Below, piece by piece: positions 53,204-62,260 of a DNA stretch of 64,000 nt. A program made the translations under genes and the position numbers. This DNA is from DASUXY01 sp035301985. Its GTDB lineage: Bacteria; Bacillota; Bacilli; Bacillales; Amphibacillaceae. Location of the stretch: positions 151,191 to 215,190 of the forward strand of contig DATGTE010000028.1 in the NCBI GenBank assembly GCA_035301985.1, read 5' to 3'. The stretch's first letter is position 1, and the number at the start of each line of letters is the position of its first letter. The notes beneath the pieces were generated by a model. It was not told the DNA's origin and made no database searches. It saw only the letters and a program-made list of their open reading frames with translations.

Positions 53204-53829
53204 TTAAAAAAATACTCCAATATTTAAGCAACAAGGATCGCAATCGAAAAACAAATGGGATATCAAAGAAGAAAGGTTATTTACTGATTATCGGTTTAGT
53301 AGGGATTTTGCTACTTCTTTTCGGCAATCTGTTCCAGTCGACTGAAGAAGCTCCAAAGAAAGAAAATATCGATCTTCCTATAGAAAAAAAAGCGAAAGAT
53401 ACGACTAAGGATACAACGAGTACTTCTGATGTCAATGAATTAGAAGAAAGTTATCAAAATGATCTCCAAGAAATGTTGGAGAAAATTCAAGGTGTATCTG
53501 ATGTAGAGGTGATGGTCAATCTGGATTCAACAAATGTACATGTATATGAGAAAAACCTCATCGTAGGACAACAGACAACGGATGAAAACGATAAAAGTGG
53601 GGGTACTCGAAAAATTGAGGAACATACGGAGGAGACACAAGTCGTTCTCGTCAGACAAGGCGATCAAGAAACCCCGTTATTAATTCATACGAAAAAACCT
53701 GATGTTAGGGGAGTATTTGTTGTCGCTAAGGGAGTTGACCATGCCTCAGTGAAAGAGTGGGTGATTGAGGCCGTTTCCAGGGTTCTCGACGTTCCTACTC
53801 ATCGCGTTTCGGTTATGCCTAAAAATTAA
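53200..53829 (+). CDS. spoIIIAG: Stage III sporulation protein SpoIIIAG
   Basis: 209 residues: a basic N-terminus, one membrane helix (about 25-45), a charged linker, and a ring-building-motif domain with LEKIQGVSDVEVMVNLDS and a C-terminal VKEWVIEAVSRVLDVPTHRV. SpoIIIAG forms the large ring of the channel in the intermembrane space. The start is TTG 53200, overlapping the spoIIIAF stop, with GGAGGGAGGG seven bases upstream; the reading frame upstream is only an extension. Confidence 0.93.
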   Translation: MIKKILQYLSNKDRNRKTNGISKKKGYLLIIGLVGILLLLFGNLFQSTEEAPKKENIDLPIEKKAKDTTKDTTSTSDVNELEESYQNDLQEMLEKIQGVSDVEVMVNLDSTNVHVYEKNLIVGQQTTDENDKSGGTRKIEEHTEETQVVLVRQGDQETPLLIHTKKPDVRGVFVVAKGVDHASVKEWVIEAVSRVLDVPTHRVSVMPKN

Positions 53830-53842
53830 GGAGGATGAATTC

Positions 53843-54400
53843 ATGTTGAAAAAACAGACGATTTGGTTATTAACGATGCTTAGTTTGATGATTGTATTGA
53901 GTGTTTATTATATGCTTTCTGACCCTGATGAACTTGCCTACATTGATGATGGCACCGATAGTAGTCAAGAAGCAGCGAAACAAGATTCAACAGAGGAAAA
54001 AGAAGATGATGCCCAAATCGATGATGTGACAAACATTGGAAAAGACGAGCTCTTCACTACACTTCGTATGAATTTAGAGGATGAAAGAAGTATGAAAAAA
54101 GATCGCTTAAAAGAAATTGTTGCCTCGGGAAATGCTACGATTGAAGAGAAAAATGAAGCCAAAAATGATATAGACAACTTAGATGAGCTGTCAACGAAGG
54201 AAGCTGTTTTGGAGGAATCGATACTGGCTACAGCACAGTACGAGGATGTATTGGTTCGTTCCGATGAAGATAAAGTTCATGTTCATGTAAAAGTGGATGA
54301 GCTGTCGGAAGAAGAAGCTGTGCACATTATGCAAATGGTACGTGATGAATTTGGCGATGTCACTGTTGATGTAAATTACCAACCGACAGAAGAATCGTGA
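53843..54400 (+). CDS. spoIIIAH: Stage III sporulation protein SpoIIIAH
   Basis: 185 residues: membrane anchor (about 5-24), an acidic linker, and an EscJ/PrgK-like ring-building domain with a C-terminal HIMQMVRDEFGDVTVDV. SpoIIIAH binds SpoIIQ across the intermembrane space during engulfment. AAGGAGGATGAATTC precedes ATG 53843. The last gene of the operon, followed by a terminator. Confidence 0.94.
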   Translation: MLKKQTIWLLTMLSLMIVLSVYYMLSDPDELAYIDDGTDSSQEAAKQDSTEEKEDDAQIDDVTNIGKDELFTTLRMNLEDERSMKKDRLKEIVASGNATIEEKNEAKNDIDNLDELSTKEAVLEESILATAQYEDVLVRSDEDKVHVHVKVDELSEEEAVHIMQMVRDEFGDVTVDVNYQPTEES

Positions 54401-54444
54401 TCGGTCTGCCAGAAAACAATTCCACTTTACACATCAATAAAACG

Positions 54445-54483
54445 AAAAGTATGTCCAACTCATATGACGGGCATACTTTTTTT
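54445..54483 (+). terminator. Terminator of the spoIIIA operon
   Basis: AAAAGTATGTCC (54445-54456) pairs with GGGCATACTTTT (54469-54480) with one G-U pair, followed by T. Confidence 0.9.
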
Positions 54484-54633
54484 ATAGCCGAAAATGGAAG
54501 GGAGATCGTACATATAGATTGCTTTTTCTTAAAAGCATTTACTGCTAAAAACCCCTAGGATGTACGAAAGAAGTGTTTTTGAAAGAAAACAAACAATAAA
54601 TTGTGAAAACTACTCGCATTTAAGCGAAAATAC

Positions 54634-54642
54634 TGTTATAAT
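54634..54642 (+). promoter_or_regulatory. Extended -10 promoter of accBC
   Basis: TGT followed by a perfect TATAAT (54637-54642) in the 388-base gap between spoIIIAH and accB, about 150 bases before the accB start. No matched -35. The rest of the gap has the spoIIIA terminator and no gene. Confidence 0.5.
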
Positions 54643-54788
54643 ACAGTGGTGTAAACATTTTTATTGTTTTCATACTATTCTTTAATGAATTACGATTTAG
54701 GTTTTCTTGGGACTTATCGTAGAATATCATAAGGAGCTATGAAGACTAGAGATTTATTTTACATCAAATGAAGGGGTGTCTTAGGAAA

Positions 54789-55307
54789 ATGTTAAAAGTA
54801 CAAGAGATACGAGAATTGATTAAACTCATTGATCAGTCAACTATTAATGAATTTAAGTATGAAACAGCAGAGGCAAAAATAACATTGAAAAAGGATCAAG
54901 CCAACGAGGTTTTACTCCAACCACAACCAACTGTCGAAGCTCCAGTTGTTGAGCAACCGAAAGTTGCCAAACCAGTCGAGGAAACATCGACGACTCAACC
55001 AGAAGTGAAGGAGACTGAACCAGCCGAAGAACAAAAAGAAGAATCATCCGAAGAGGCTAGTGACTATGATTATGAGGTCGTTTCTCCAATGGTTGGTACG
55101 TTTTATCGCAAACCAAGTCCCGAGAGTGACCCTTATGTAGAAGTTGGCAGTGAAGTAAAAGATGACACGATTGTCTGTATCGTCGAAGCGATGAAATTAT
55201 TTAATGAAATCGAAGCTGAAGCAACAGGCGAAATCGTTGAAATATTAGTTGAAGATGGGGAACTAGTAGAATATGGACAACCATTATTTAGAGTGAAGAC
55301 AAAATAA
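54789..55307 (+). CDS. accB: Biotin carboxyl carrier protein of acetyl-CoA carboxylase
   Basis: 172 residues. An N-terminal helical part, a flexible acidic/proline-rich linker (about 45-98) and a C-terminal biotinyl domain with EAMKLFNEIEAE; the lysine in AMK is the biotin site. The Leu after it is the Bacillus form. BCCP carries CO2 between AccC and AccAD in malonyl-CoA synthesis. The frame is open from 54768; ATG 54789 gives the family start MLKVQEIRELIKL. Followed after 13 bases by accC. Confidence 0.95.
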   Translation: MLKVQEIRELIKLIDQSTINEFKYETAEAKITLKKDQANEVLLQPQPTVEAPVVEQPKVAKPVEETSTTQPEVKETEPAEEQKEESSEEASDYDYEVVSPMVGTFYRKPSPESDPYVEVGSEVKDDTIVCIVEAMKLFNEIEAEATGEIVEILVEDGELVEYGQPLFRVKTK

Positions 55308-55320
55308 GGGGATGTAGTCA

Positions 55321-56691
55321 TTGATTAAAAAACTACTCATAGCTAACAGAGGGGAGATTGCAGTTCGCATCATTCGCGCATGTAAGGAAATGGGAATACA
55401 TACTGTCGCAGTTTATTCCGAAGCGGATGAAGACTCACTGCACGTCCAATTAGCCGATGAAGCATATTGCATCGGAGCCACATCAAGTCAAGAAAGTTAT
55501 CTCAACATAACAAACATTATGAGTGTTGCTACGTCAACAAACGTAGATGCCATCCATCCTGGATACGGATTTTTAGCGGAAAACGCAGACTTTGCGGAAA
55601 TTTGTCGAGAATGCAACATCGAATTTGTTGGCCCTACTCCTGAAGCTATTCAAAAGATGGGGATTAAAGATGTTGCACGAGAAACGATGAAACAGGCGGG
55701 TGTTCCAATTGTTCCAGGATCAGATGGTATAATAGAAAGTGAAGAGGAAGCCATCTCAATCGCCGAAGAAATTGGCTATCCCGTCATAATAAAAGCTACT
55801 GCTGGTGGCGGTGGTAGGGGAATACGAGTGGCGAGAAATGAAGAGGATTTACTCAATGGTATTCGTGTGACCCAAAAAGAGGCCGAGACCGCATTTGGAA
55901 ACAATGGCGTTTATTTAGAAAAATTCATCGAAGATTTTCGCCATGTCGAAATTCAAGTGTTGGCCGATAAACATGGGAACACGGTTCACCTCGGTGAAAG
56001 AGACTGTACGATTCAAAGAAGGTTACAAAAACTAATTGAAGAAACACCATCTCCAGCCATAACACCAGATATTCGACAGGCGATGGGTGAGGCATCGATA
56101 AAAGCGGCAGAAGCCGTTAACTATGTAGGGGCTGGAACAATCGAGTACATTTTCGATCGCACGAGTCAACAATTTTACTTCATGGAGATGAACACTCGAA
56201 TTCAAGTTGAGCATCCCGTAACCGAAATGGTTACCGGTATCGATTTGATTAAAGAACAAATACGAATTGCGAACAATGAAGAACTTTCATTTAAACAAGA
56301 AGATGTTCAATTTGATGGTTGGGCGATTGAATGTAGGATTAATGCAGAAAATCCTTTTAAAAAATTCCTACCATCTCCTGGTAAAGTCGGTATGTACTTA
56401 CCACCTGGTGGGTTGGGAGTACGCGTAGACTCAGCAGTTTATCCAGGTTATATGATTTCACCATTTTATGACTCCATGGTTGCTAAACTAATCACGTACG
56501 GTCCAACACGTGAAGAAGCGATTAAACGGATGGATCGAGCGTTGGATGAGTTCGTAGTAGAAGGGGTGGACACCACCATTCCGTTCCATCAACTCATCAT
56601 GAGGCATGAGGTATTTCAAGACGGTGATTTTAATACGAACTTTTTAGAAGATCATCCTGTCATCGAACAAAAAGAATCAAAAAAGGAGTGA
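55321..56691 (+). CDS. accC: Biotin carboxylase
   Basis: 456 residues, normal length. ATP-grasp enzyme that carboxylates the biotin of AccB: ANRGEIAVRIIRACKEMGIH at the N-terminus, the glycine-rich loop ATAGGGGRGIRV, HLGERDCTIQRR, and EMNTRIQVEHPVTEM. The start is TTG 55321 behind AAGGGGATG. The next gene yqhY begins four bases after the stop; this accB-accC-yqhY order is conserved in Bacilli. Confidence 0.97.
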   Translation: MIKKLLIANRGEIAVRIIRACKEMGIHTVAVYSEADEDSLHVQLADEAYCIGATSSQESYLNITNIMSVATSTNVDAIHPGYGFLAENADFAEICRECNIEFVGPTPEAIQKMGIKDVARETMKQAGVPIVPGSDGIIESEEEAISIAEEIGYPVIIKATAGGGGRGIRVARNEEDLLNGIRVTQKEAETAFGNNGVYLEKFIEDFRHVEIQVLADKHGNTVHLGERDCTIQRRLQKLIEETPSPAITPDIRQAMGEASIKAAEAVNYVGAGTIEYIFDRTSQQFYFMEMNTRIQVEHPVTEMVTGIDLIKEQIRIANNEELSFKQEDVQFDGWAIECRINAENPFKKFLPSPGKVGMYLPPGGLGVRVDSAVYPGYMISPFYDSMVAKLITYGPTREEAIKRMDRALDEFVVEGVDTTIPFHQLIMRHEVFQDGDFNTNFLEDHPVIEQKESKKE

Positions 56692-56695
56692 ATCT

Positions 56696-57088
56696 ATGAG
56701 TGAACAATCATTGGTAAACGTAAGTGATGACAACCGTTTGGGGAAAGTCGAAATTTCTCCATCTGTCATCGAAGTCATCGCTGGAATTGCTGCCTCAGAA
56801 GTAGAAGGGCTTGCCTATATGCGAGGCACCTTCGCCAGTGATGTCGCTGAACGTTTCGGGAAAACAGCTCATGGTAAAGGTGTTAAAGTTGAATTGTCTG
56901 ATAGTGGAATTTTAATCGATATTTTCGTTGCGTTGCATTTTGGCGTGTCAATTCCACAAGTTGCACAACAATTGCAAACGAATATAAGACAATCTTTAAA
57001 AAATATGACAGGCTTAGAAGTCGCCGAAATCAATGTTCATGTTGTTGAGATTCAAATGGATCAACAGACGGAAAAACAAAATAGTTGA
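56696..57088 (+). CDS. yqhY: Asp23/Gls24-family protein YqhY
   Basis: 130 residues of the Asp23 family: GKVEISPSVIEVIAGIAASE, a KGVKVELSDSG beta region and IPQVAQQLQTNIRQSLKNMT with the C-terminal VAEINVHVVEIQ. In Bacillus subtilis YqhY is encoded with accBC and acts as a modulator of acetyl-CoA carboxylase balance. AAAAGGAGTG precedes ATG 56696. Followed by a terminator. Confidence 0.92.
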   Translation: MSEQSLVNVSDDNRLGKVEISPSVIEVIAGIAASEVEGLAYMRGTFASDVAERFGKTAHGKGVKVELSDSGILIDIFVALHFGVSIPQVAQQLQTNIRQSLKNMTGLEVAEINVHVVEIQMDQQTEKQNS

Positions 57089-57095
57089 CCTGTTA

Positions 57096-57131
57096 AGAGG
57101 CCAGAAGATATCCATTCTTTTGGCCTCTATT
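57096..57131 (+). terminator. Probable terminator after yqhY
   Basis: AGAGGCCAGAAG pairs with CTTTTGGCCTCT (57096-57128) with one G-U pair; the following U-tract is interrupted (ATTTAAAT). Confidence 0.75.
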
Positions 57132-57189
57132 TAAATGTAAAATCAATTCGAATCATCATAAGGTGTTTGTGGCATTGGGCAATTAATCA

Positions 57190-57198
57190 TGTTATGAT
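57190..57198 (+). promoter_or_regulatory. Extended -10 promoter of nusB
   Basis: TGT followed by TATGAT (57193-57198), 32 bases before the nusB start. A weak -35-like TTGTGG lies 20 bases upstream, so the extended -10 is the main element. Confidence 0.4.
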
Positions 57199-57229
57199 TT
57201 GATGTAGACATCATTAAAGGAGACAAAAG

Positions 57230-57607
57230 ATGAAACGGCATGCAGCGAGAGAAAAAGCATTTCAAATTTTATTTCAAATTGATATGAATCAAATTGATCC
57301 ACATCAAGCCATCGAAGACTTTTTGCAATCGGATCAAAAGGATGCTTATTTATATTCGGTGGTCGAAGGTGTAGTTCATCATAAGGAGCAAATCGATGCG
57401 ATCATATCGGAAAACATGGTGAATTGGTCGATTAATCGTATTGCATCCGTAGAGAAAACGATTTTGCGGGTTGCTACTTATGAAATGAAATTCCTTGAAG
57501 ACATACCAACAAATGTATCGATTAATGAAGCAGTTGAATTAGCTCACGCATACGGGGATGAAAAATCAGGGAAATTTGTCAACGGTGTGTTATCTAAAAT
57601 CGTTTAA
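57230..57607 (+). CDS. nusB: Transcription antitermination factor NusB
   Basis: 125 residues, all-helical. The N-terminal RNA-binding segment KRHAAREKAFQILFQIDM and the C-terminal DIPTNVSINEAVELAHAYG and KFVNGVLSKI match NusB. With NusE it binds boxA of rRNA operons to prevent premature termination. AAAGGAGACAAAAG precedes ATG 57230. Heads the nusB-folD-xseA-xseB-ispA series. Confidence 0.95.
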   Translation: MKRHAAREKAFQILFQIDMNQIDPHQAIEDFLQSDQKDAYLYSVVEGVVHHKEQIDAIISENMVNWSINRIASVEKTILRVATYEMKFLEDIPTNVSINEAVELAHAYGDEKSGKFVNGVLSKIV

Positions 57608-57668
57608 TTTTTGAGGTAAACAAAACCATATGTACATATCGTAAAAAATAGAAAGGTTGTTGTTAGCT

Positions 57669-58520
57669 ATGTCTGGTGAAGTTTTAGACGGAAAAAAACT
57701 TGGGAACGAACTCAGAATCAACATGAAAGAGGAAGTAACCCAGCTAAAGAAAAAGAATATTGTACCCCATTTGACGGTTGTTTTAGTCGGTGAGGATCCG
57801 GCATCAAAGTCGTACGTAAATGGAAAGAAAAAGGCTTCAAGTGAAGTCGGTATTTCATCCGATGTCATTGAATTACCTGTATCCACGAAGGAAGAACAAC
57901 TCATCCAACTCATTGATCGACTTAATGATGATTCATCGGTACACGGAATTTTAGTTCAGTTACCTCTACCAGATCATATTGATGAACAAGCGATTATCGA
58001 AGCAATCGCTCCAGAAAAAGATGTCGATGGTTTTCATCCGATCAATATCGGTCGTATGATGACGGGACAAGATACATTCCTACCATGCACACCGTTTGGT
58101 ATTATCACGATGCTTCGTTCAACAGGTATTCCAATCGCAGGTAAACATGCGGTCGTAATCGGTAGAAGCAATATTGTCGGTAAGCCGGTGGGACAATTAC
58201 TACTCAATGAGAATGCAACCGTTACATATTGCCACTCGCGGACAAAAAACCTACAACAATTGACAACCCAAGCAGATATCTTAGTTGTTGCCATTGGTAA
58301 GCCACACATCATTGGTCCGGAAGATGTTAAAGAGGGTGCAATTGTCATCGACGTGGGAATCAATCGAATTGACGATGGTTCATTAACAGGAGATGTTGAT
58401 TTCGAGAAGGTTAAGGATAAAGCTTCTTATATCACACCTGTTCCAAGAGGTGTAGGCCCGATGACGATTACGATGTTATTACATAACACGATTAAAGCTG
58501 CCAAAGGACTGAACGCGTAA
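57669..58520 (+). CDS. folD: Methylene-THF dehydrogenase/methenyl-THF cyclohydrolase FolD
   Basis: 283 residues. Bifunctional NADP-linked one-carbon enzyme: catalytic lysine region SKSYVNGKKKASSEVGI, the DVDGFHPINIGR motif, cofactor loop IGRSNIVGKPVGQLL, and TPVPRGVGPMTITML at the C-terminus. ATG 57669 follows GAAAGG; the frame is open from 57657. Ends three bases before the xseA start. Confidence 0.96.
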   Translation: MSGEVLDGKKLGNELRINMKEEVTQLKKKNIVPHLTVVLVGEDPASKSYVNGKKKASSEVGISSDVIELPVSTKEEQLIQLIDRLNDDSSVHGILVQLPLPDHIDEQAIIEAIAPEKDVDGFHPINIGRMMTGQDTFLPCTPFGIITMLRSTGIPIAGKHAVVIGRSNIVGKPVGQLLLNENATVTYCHSRTKNLQQLTTQADILVVAIGKPHIIGPEDVKEGAIVIDVGINRIDDGSLTGDVDFEKVKDKASYITPVPRGVGPMTITMLLHNTIKAAKGLNA

Positions 58521-58523
58521 TTG

Positions 58524-59894
58524 ATGGACAAGTATTTAACCGTAACTGCGTTGACACGGTATATTAAGCGAAAAATTGATACAGACCCTCACTTAAAAAA
58601 TATTTGGCTCAAAGGTGAAATCTCCAATTTTAAACACCATAACCGTGGCCATATGTATTTAACCATTAAAGACGATCATACACGCATCCAAGCGGTCATG
58701 TTTAGGGGGAATAATCGTTTTTTAAAATTTATTCCAGAAAATGGTATGCAAGTGCTCATTCGTGGAGAAGTAGGTGTGTTTGAACCATACGGACAATATC
58801 AACTGTATATTCAACGCATGGAACCGGATGGGATTGGCTCCCTTTATTTAGCCTTTGAACAGTTAAAGGAAAAGCTGCGGAAGCAAGGTTATTTTGCCAT
58901 TGAACATAAGCAGACACTTCCTCAATTTCCAGAACATATCGGTGTTATTACCTCTCCAACTGGAGCAGCGATAAGAGACATTATTACAACAATACAAAGG
59001 CGTTATCCGATTGCACAAACGACGGTAATCCCCGTCCTCGTGCAAGGTCCCCACGCAGCACAATCAATTGTAGATGCGATTCAAATGGCGAATGAAGTTG
59101 ACTATTTTGATGTGTTAATCGTCGGTCGTGGCGGTGGCTCCATTGAAGAATTATGGAGCTTTAACGAGGAGATGGTGGCACGGGAAATTTTCCATTCCAA
59201 TATCCCGATTATTTCTGCCATTGGACACGAAACGGATACAACGATTAGTGATTTTGTAAGTGACCTTCGCGCACCTACGCCTACTGGAGCAGCTGAATTA
59301 GCTGTTCCATCAATTGATGAATTAAAAGAAAAAATAGCGACTTTGAATGGTTTACTAAAGCGAATGATGCAGCAGTTTTTATATCAAGCGTACAAAGCAT
59401 TAGAAAACTTGCAACAATCCTATGCGTTTCGTTATCCAGCACAGCTTATTTTGCAAAAAGAACAGGAATTGGATCAACACGATGAACGGCTAAAGCAAGT
59501 ATTCAAAAGGCTAATCCGTGATCAAGTGGATCGAGTAAACCAAATAAACGAGAGGTTGCGCATCCAGCATCCGCAAAAAGAATGGGATGGTTCCGTTAAT
59601 CAATTACAGGAAATGATCAAGCGGAAGAACCGATTCATGGCGCAAATGATTGAGAAAAAAGCGCTCAAGCTGTCATCATTGATGGACCAACTGTCATTAT
59701 TAAATCCGATGCACATTATGAAACGTGGATTTGCTATTCCCTATACATCGGATCAAACACTCGTCAAATCGATTCAACAAGTTGAAAAAAAAGATCAACT
59801 CACAGTTTATGTGACTGACGGACGCATAAATTGTGAAGTGCTGACTGTAGAGGAGGAAACGAAAAATGAGTCAAGCGGAAGAACCTACATTTGA
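58524..59894 (+). CDS. xseA: Exodeoxyribonuclease VII large subunit
   Basis: 456 residues. An N-terminal OB-fold for DNA binding (LKGEISNFKHHNRGHMYLTI), the catalytic domain with GVITSPTGAAIRDII, DVLIVGRGGGSIEELWSFN and SAIGHETDTTISDFVSDLRA, then a long coiled coil. With XseB it degrades single-stranded DNA to oligonucleotides. ATG 58524 is one codon after a TTG at 58521. The 3' end overlaps xseB by 29 bases. Confidence 0.96.
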   Translation: MDKYLTVTALTRYIKRKIDTDPHLKNIWLKGEISNFKHHNRGHMYLTIKDDHTRIQAVMFRGNNRFLKFIPENGMQVLIRGEVGVFEPYGQYQLYIQRMEPDGIGSLYLAFEQLKEKLRKQGYFAIEHKQTLPQFPEHIGVITSPTGAAIRDIITTIQRRYPIAQTTVIPVLVQGPHAAQSIVDAIQMANEVDYFDVLIVGRGGGSIEELWSFNEEMVAREIFHSNIPIISAIGHETDTTISDFVSDLRAPTPTGAAELAVPSIDELKEKIATLNGLLKRMMQQFLYQAYKALENLQQSYAFRYPAQLILQKEQELDQHDERLKQVFKRLIRDQVDRVNQINERLRIQHPQKEWDGSVNQLQEMIKRKNRFMAQMIEKKALKLSSLMDQLSLLNPMHIMKRGFAIPYTSDQTLVKSIQQVEKKDQLTVYVTDGRINCEVLTVEEETKNESSGRTYI

Positions 59895-60099
59895 AGAAGC
59901 GATGGAATCCTTAGAAAAAATAGTGGATAAGCTTGAAAAAGGAGATGTGCCTTTAGAAAAAGCGATTAACTATTATCAAGAAGGAATGCAACTGTCCAAA
60001 TTATGTAGCGATAAATTAAAAAATGTCCAAGAGAAAATGGTTCAGATCATGGATGAACATGGCGAACTCGAACCGTTTGACATGCGGGAGGAAGATTAA
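59866..60099 (+). CDS. xseB: Exodeoxyribonuclease VII small subunit
   Basis: 77 residues; helical hairpin with the family motif FEEAMESLEKIVDKLEKGDV followed by PLEKAINYYQEGM. GAGGAGGAAACG precedes ATG 59866 inside the end of xseA, giving coupled synthesis of the two subunits. Confidence 0.95.
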   Translation: MSQAEEPTFEEAMESLEKIVDKLEKGDVPLEKAINYYQEGMQLSKLCSDKLKNVQEKMVQIMDEHGELEPFDMREED

Positions 60100-60101
60100 G
60101 G

Positions 60102-60986
60102 TTGGCAGAAACTTTACAACAGTATATATCCGATAAGCAAAAGATGATCCAAGCAGAAATTACAAACTATTTCCGAGGTTTAAACATTCCTAATACATTA
60201 AAAGAATCGATGCTTTATTCATTAGAAGCCGGTGGAAAAAGACTCCGCCCAGTTTTAATGATAGCAAGTTATGAAGCCTATGGTGAAGATGTTAAGAAGG
60301 TGATATCTTCAGCGATTGCATTGGAAATGATTCACACATATTCTTTAATCCATGACGATTTACCAGCGATGGATGATGATGATTATCGCCGCGGTAAATT
60401 GACGAACCATAAAGTATTCGATGAAGCAACAGCTATTTTAGCCGGTGATGCTTTATTAACCTATAGTTTTGAAATTGTTGCTAATGATCCTTTGTTAGAA
60501 GATAAACAAAAAGTAGAAATCATCACACGTCTAGCCGAAAGCAGTGGTCCTAAAGGAATGGTAGCTGGTCAAATTTTGGATTTGGAAGCAGAAAAAAAAG
60601 AAGTATCCTTGGAAGAACTGGAGCGAATTCATACATATAAAACAGGAGAGTTAATTAAATTTGCAATTTACACAGGAGCTTATCTCGGCAACGCTTCGAG
60701 GCAACAACTTGCTCATTTAAAGGACTTTGCCTATTATTTAGGGTTAATCTTTCAAGTTCAGGATGATATTTTAGATATCGTAGGCGATGAAGAAAAGATC
60801 GGTAAGGCAATCGGAAGCGATTTGGATAATCATAAAAGTACGTATCCGAATCTATTAGGGCTCGAAGGGGCTATGCAGCAAAAGGATATTTATGTTGAAC
60901 AAGCCAAGGAATGTTTAAAAAAAGCCAAGGCAAATCATTCTTACTTGCTCGGCTTAGTTGATCATTTTAGTCAAAGAGATCATTGA
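60102..60986 (+). CDS. ispA: Farnesyl diphosphate synthase
   Basis: 294 residues. Prenyl transferase making C15 farnesyl diphosphate from IPP and DMAPP. First aspartate-rich motif DDLPAMDDDDYRRG, second FQVQDDILDIVGD, with SLEAGGKRLRPVL near the N-terminus. The start is TTG 60102, two bases after the xseB stop. In Bacillus subtilis dxs follows; here the OLE RNA locus follows directly. Confidence 0.95.
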   Translation: MAETLQQYISDKQKMIQAEITNYFRGLNIPNTLKESMLYSLEAGGKRLRPVLMIASYEAYGEDVKKVISSAIALEMIHTYSLIHDDLPAMDDDDYRRGKLTNHKVFDEATAILAGDALLTYSFEIVANDPLLEDKQKVEIITRLAESSGPKGMVAGQILDLEAEKKEVSLEELERIHTYKTGELIKFAIYTGAYLGNASRQQLAHLKDFAYYLGLIFQVQDDILDIVGDEEKIGKAIGSDLDNHKSTYPNLLGLEGAMQQKDIYVEQAKECLKKAKANHSYLLGLVDHFSQRDH

Positions 60987-61010
60987 TTGATTTACGAAAG
61001 AATTTATGAT
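60983..61010 (+). promoter_or_regulatory. Possible promoter of the OLE RNA
   Basis: TTGATT (60983-60988), a 16-base spacer and TATGAT (61005-61010), overlapping the ispA stop. It would start transcription around 61017-61020, right at the 5' end of the OLE structure. Confidence 0.4.
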
Positions 61011-61019
61011 AAAATATAT

Positions 61020-61645
61020 ATAAACGGGATGGTGCAGTATTCTAGTCAGTCCTCCGTTTCTGAAGGTGGGGCTAAAAATCCGCTGAAGGGCATATCGATG
61101 AAGTTCCTTGTGTTGGCTTGAGGTGCCCAACCTTGGGTCAATGCTGGGAGTTAAGGCTTATGGGCGATCTACAAAGGCATGTAGGCGTTGACCCATTTGC
61201 CGTGGAGGCCCATATCTGTCGTGATGTCAAATAAACTGATACGATGGAATGGGGTATGAACCTGTTAAAGAATAACCTTTTATTCTTATCATAACAGCGT
61301 AGCCTGCCTTGAGTGGTGCTTGAGAGGATGAAAGAATTAAAGCAATGGTTAGGTGGCCACTAATCATTCCTTGTTTTACTTTCTGAAATCAATACTGCAA
61401 AAGAGGCTAGGAATAGGCTAAAGACTGAGGAGGAAAGCTTCTAGGCTGTTCATTTTGACATGACATATATAAGGGATTATAGTGCGGACTAAGTGGTAAT
61501 CCAGTCTAACTATTGGTGACAAGTTAAGATAGATTTAAAAGGGAACTGCCTTTGTGATGGCAACATCGGGTATCTATTTGGGAAAACCTACTGGACCTAA
61601 GCCGCAGTCTTAACCTTTTATATGGCCATTCCAGCTTACATATAC
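61020..61645 (+). ncRNA. ole: OLE RNA (ornate, large, extremophilic RNA)
   Basis: About 610 bases without open frames between ispA and a small membrane-protein gene, as for OLE in Halalkalibacterium (Bacillus) halodurans. The ends pair as a closing helix: GGGATGGT (61026-61033) with GCCATTCC (61625-61632), two G-U pairs. Inside are strong stems: GGGTCAATGC (61135-61144) with GCGTTGACCC (61185-61194), an AAGAATAA/TTATTCTT hairpin (61268-61287), and a CTAC/GTAG hairpin (61169-61184). Base composition differs from the flanking genes. OLE RNA with its Oap proteins forms a membrane-associated RNP linked in the literature to tolerance of cold, alcohols and magnesium stress. Exact ends need a covariance search. 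Confidence 0.88.
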
Positions 61646-61672
61646 TCAGATAGTTAAGGTATGATGACATAA

Positions 61673-62260
61673 ATGAATGAAAAAATAAAAAGTTCGATTA
61701 AATTTAGTATTTCTATTGCCGTTATCACATTTGTGCTAGCGGCTATTTTTTCAAGTTTATCTACTTCTTTGCTAAGTCAAGTGTCGTGGATATTAGGACT
61801 AATTCTTGTGTTAATTATTGTATTAATCGGAATTATTTTTGATATGCTCGGAATTGCTTCGACTGCTGCGCAAGAAGCTCCATTAAATGCAATGGCAGCA
61901 GAAAAGGTAAAAGGTGCAAGAGAAGCCGTTGTCATTTATAAAAATGCGGATAAATTCTCTAGTTTTTGTAATGATGTAATTGGTGATATTTCGGGTATTA
62001 TAAGTGGAGCAGCTTTAACCGTCGTCATCATTGAAATTTCTAATATATTCCAAGGTGGAAATAGTGCTAGCTTTCAGTTAATTTTATCCGTCGTCTTAAC
62101 AAGCCTTATTGCCGCTCTTACGGTAGGCGGAAAAGCAGTAGGTAAATACTTTGCAATTACTTCTTCAACAAAAATTATTTTAGTTGCTGGGAAAATTATT
62201 TATTTTTTCGAAAAGCATTTAAAAATAAAATTACTGCCAAAGCATAAAGGTAAAAAATAA
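61673..62260 (+). CDS. oapA: OLE-associated membrane protein OapA
   Basis: 195 residues with four membrane helices (about 9-31, 36-57, 107-127, 135-155), a positively charged loop (about 76-95) and a basic C-terminus ending KLLPKHKGKK. It carries D101-V-I-G-D105, a DxxxD element that I recall as conserved in OapA, and resembles the DUF21 membrane domain (FDMLGIASTAAQEAPL). Its gene lies directly downstream of the OLE RNA, the defining arrangement. OapA dimers bind OLE RNA and anchor it to the membrane. AAGGTATG precedes ATG 61673 at rather long spacing. Confidence 0.88.
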   Translation: MNEKIKSSIKFSISIAVITFVLAAIFSSLSTSLLSQVSWILGLILVLIIVLIGIIFDMLGIASTAAQEAPLNAMAAEKVKGAREAVVIYKNADKFSSFCNDVIGDISGIISGAALTVVIIEISNIFQGGNSASFQLILSVVLTSLIAALTVGGKAVGKYFAITSSTKIILVAGKIIYFFEKHLKIKLLPKHKGKK

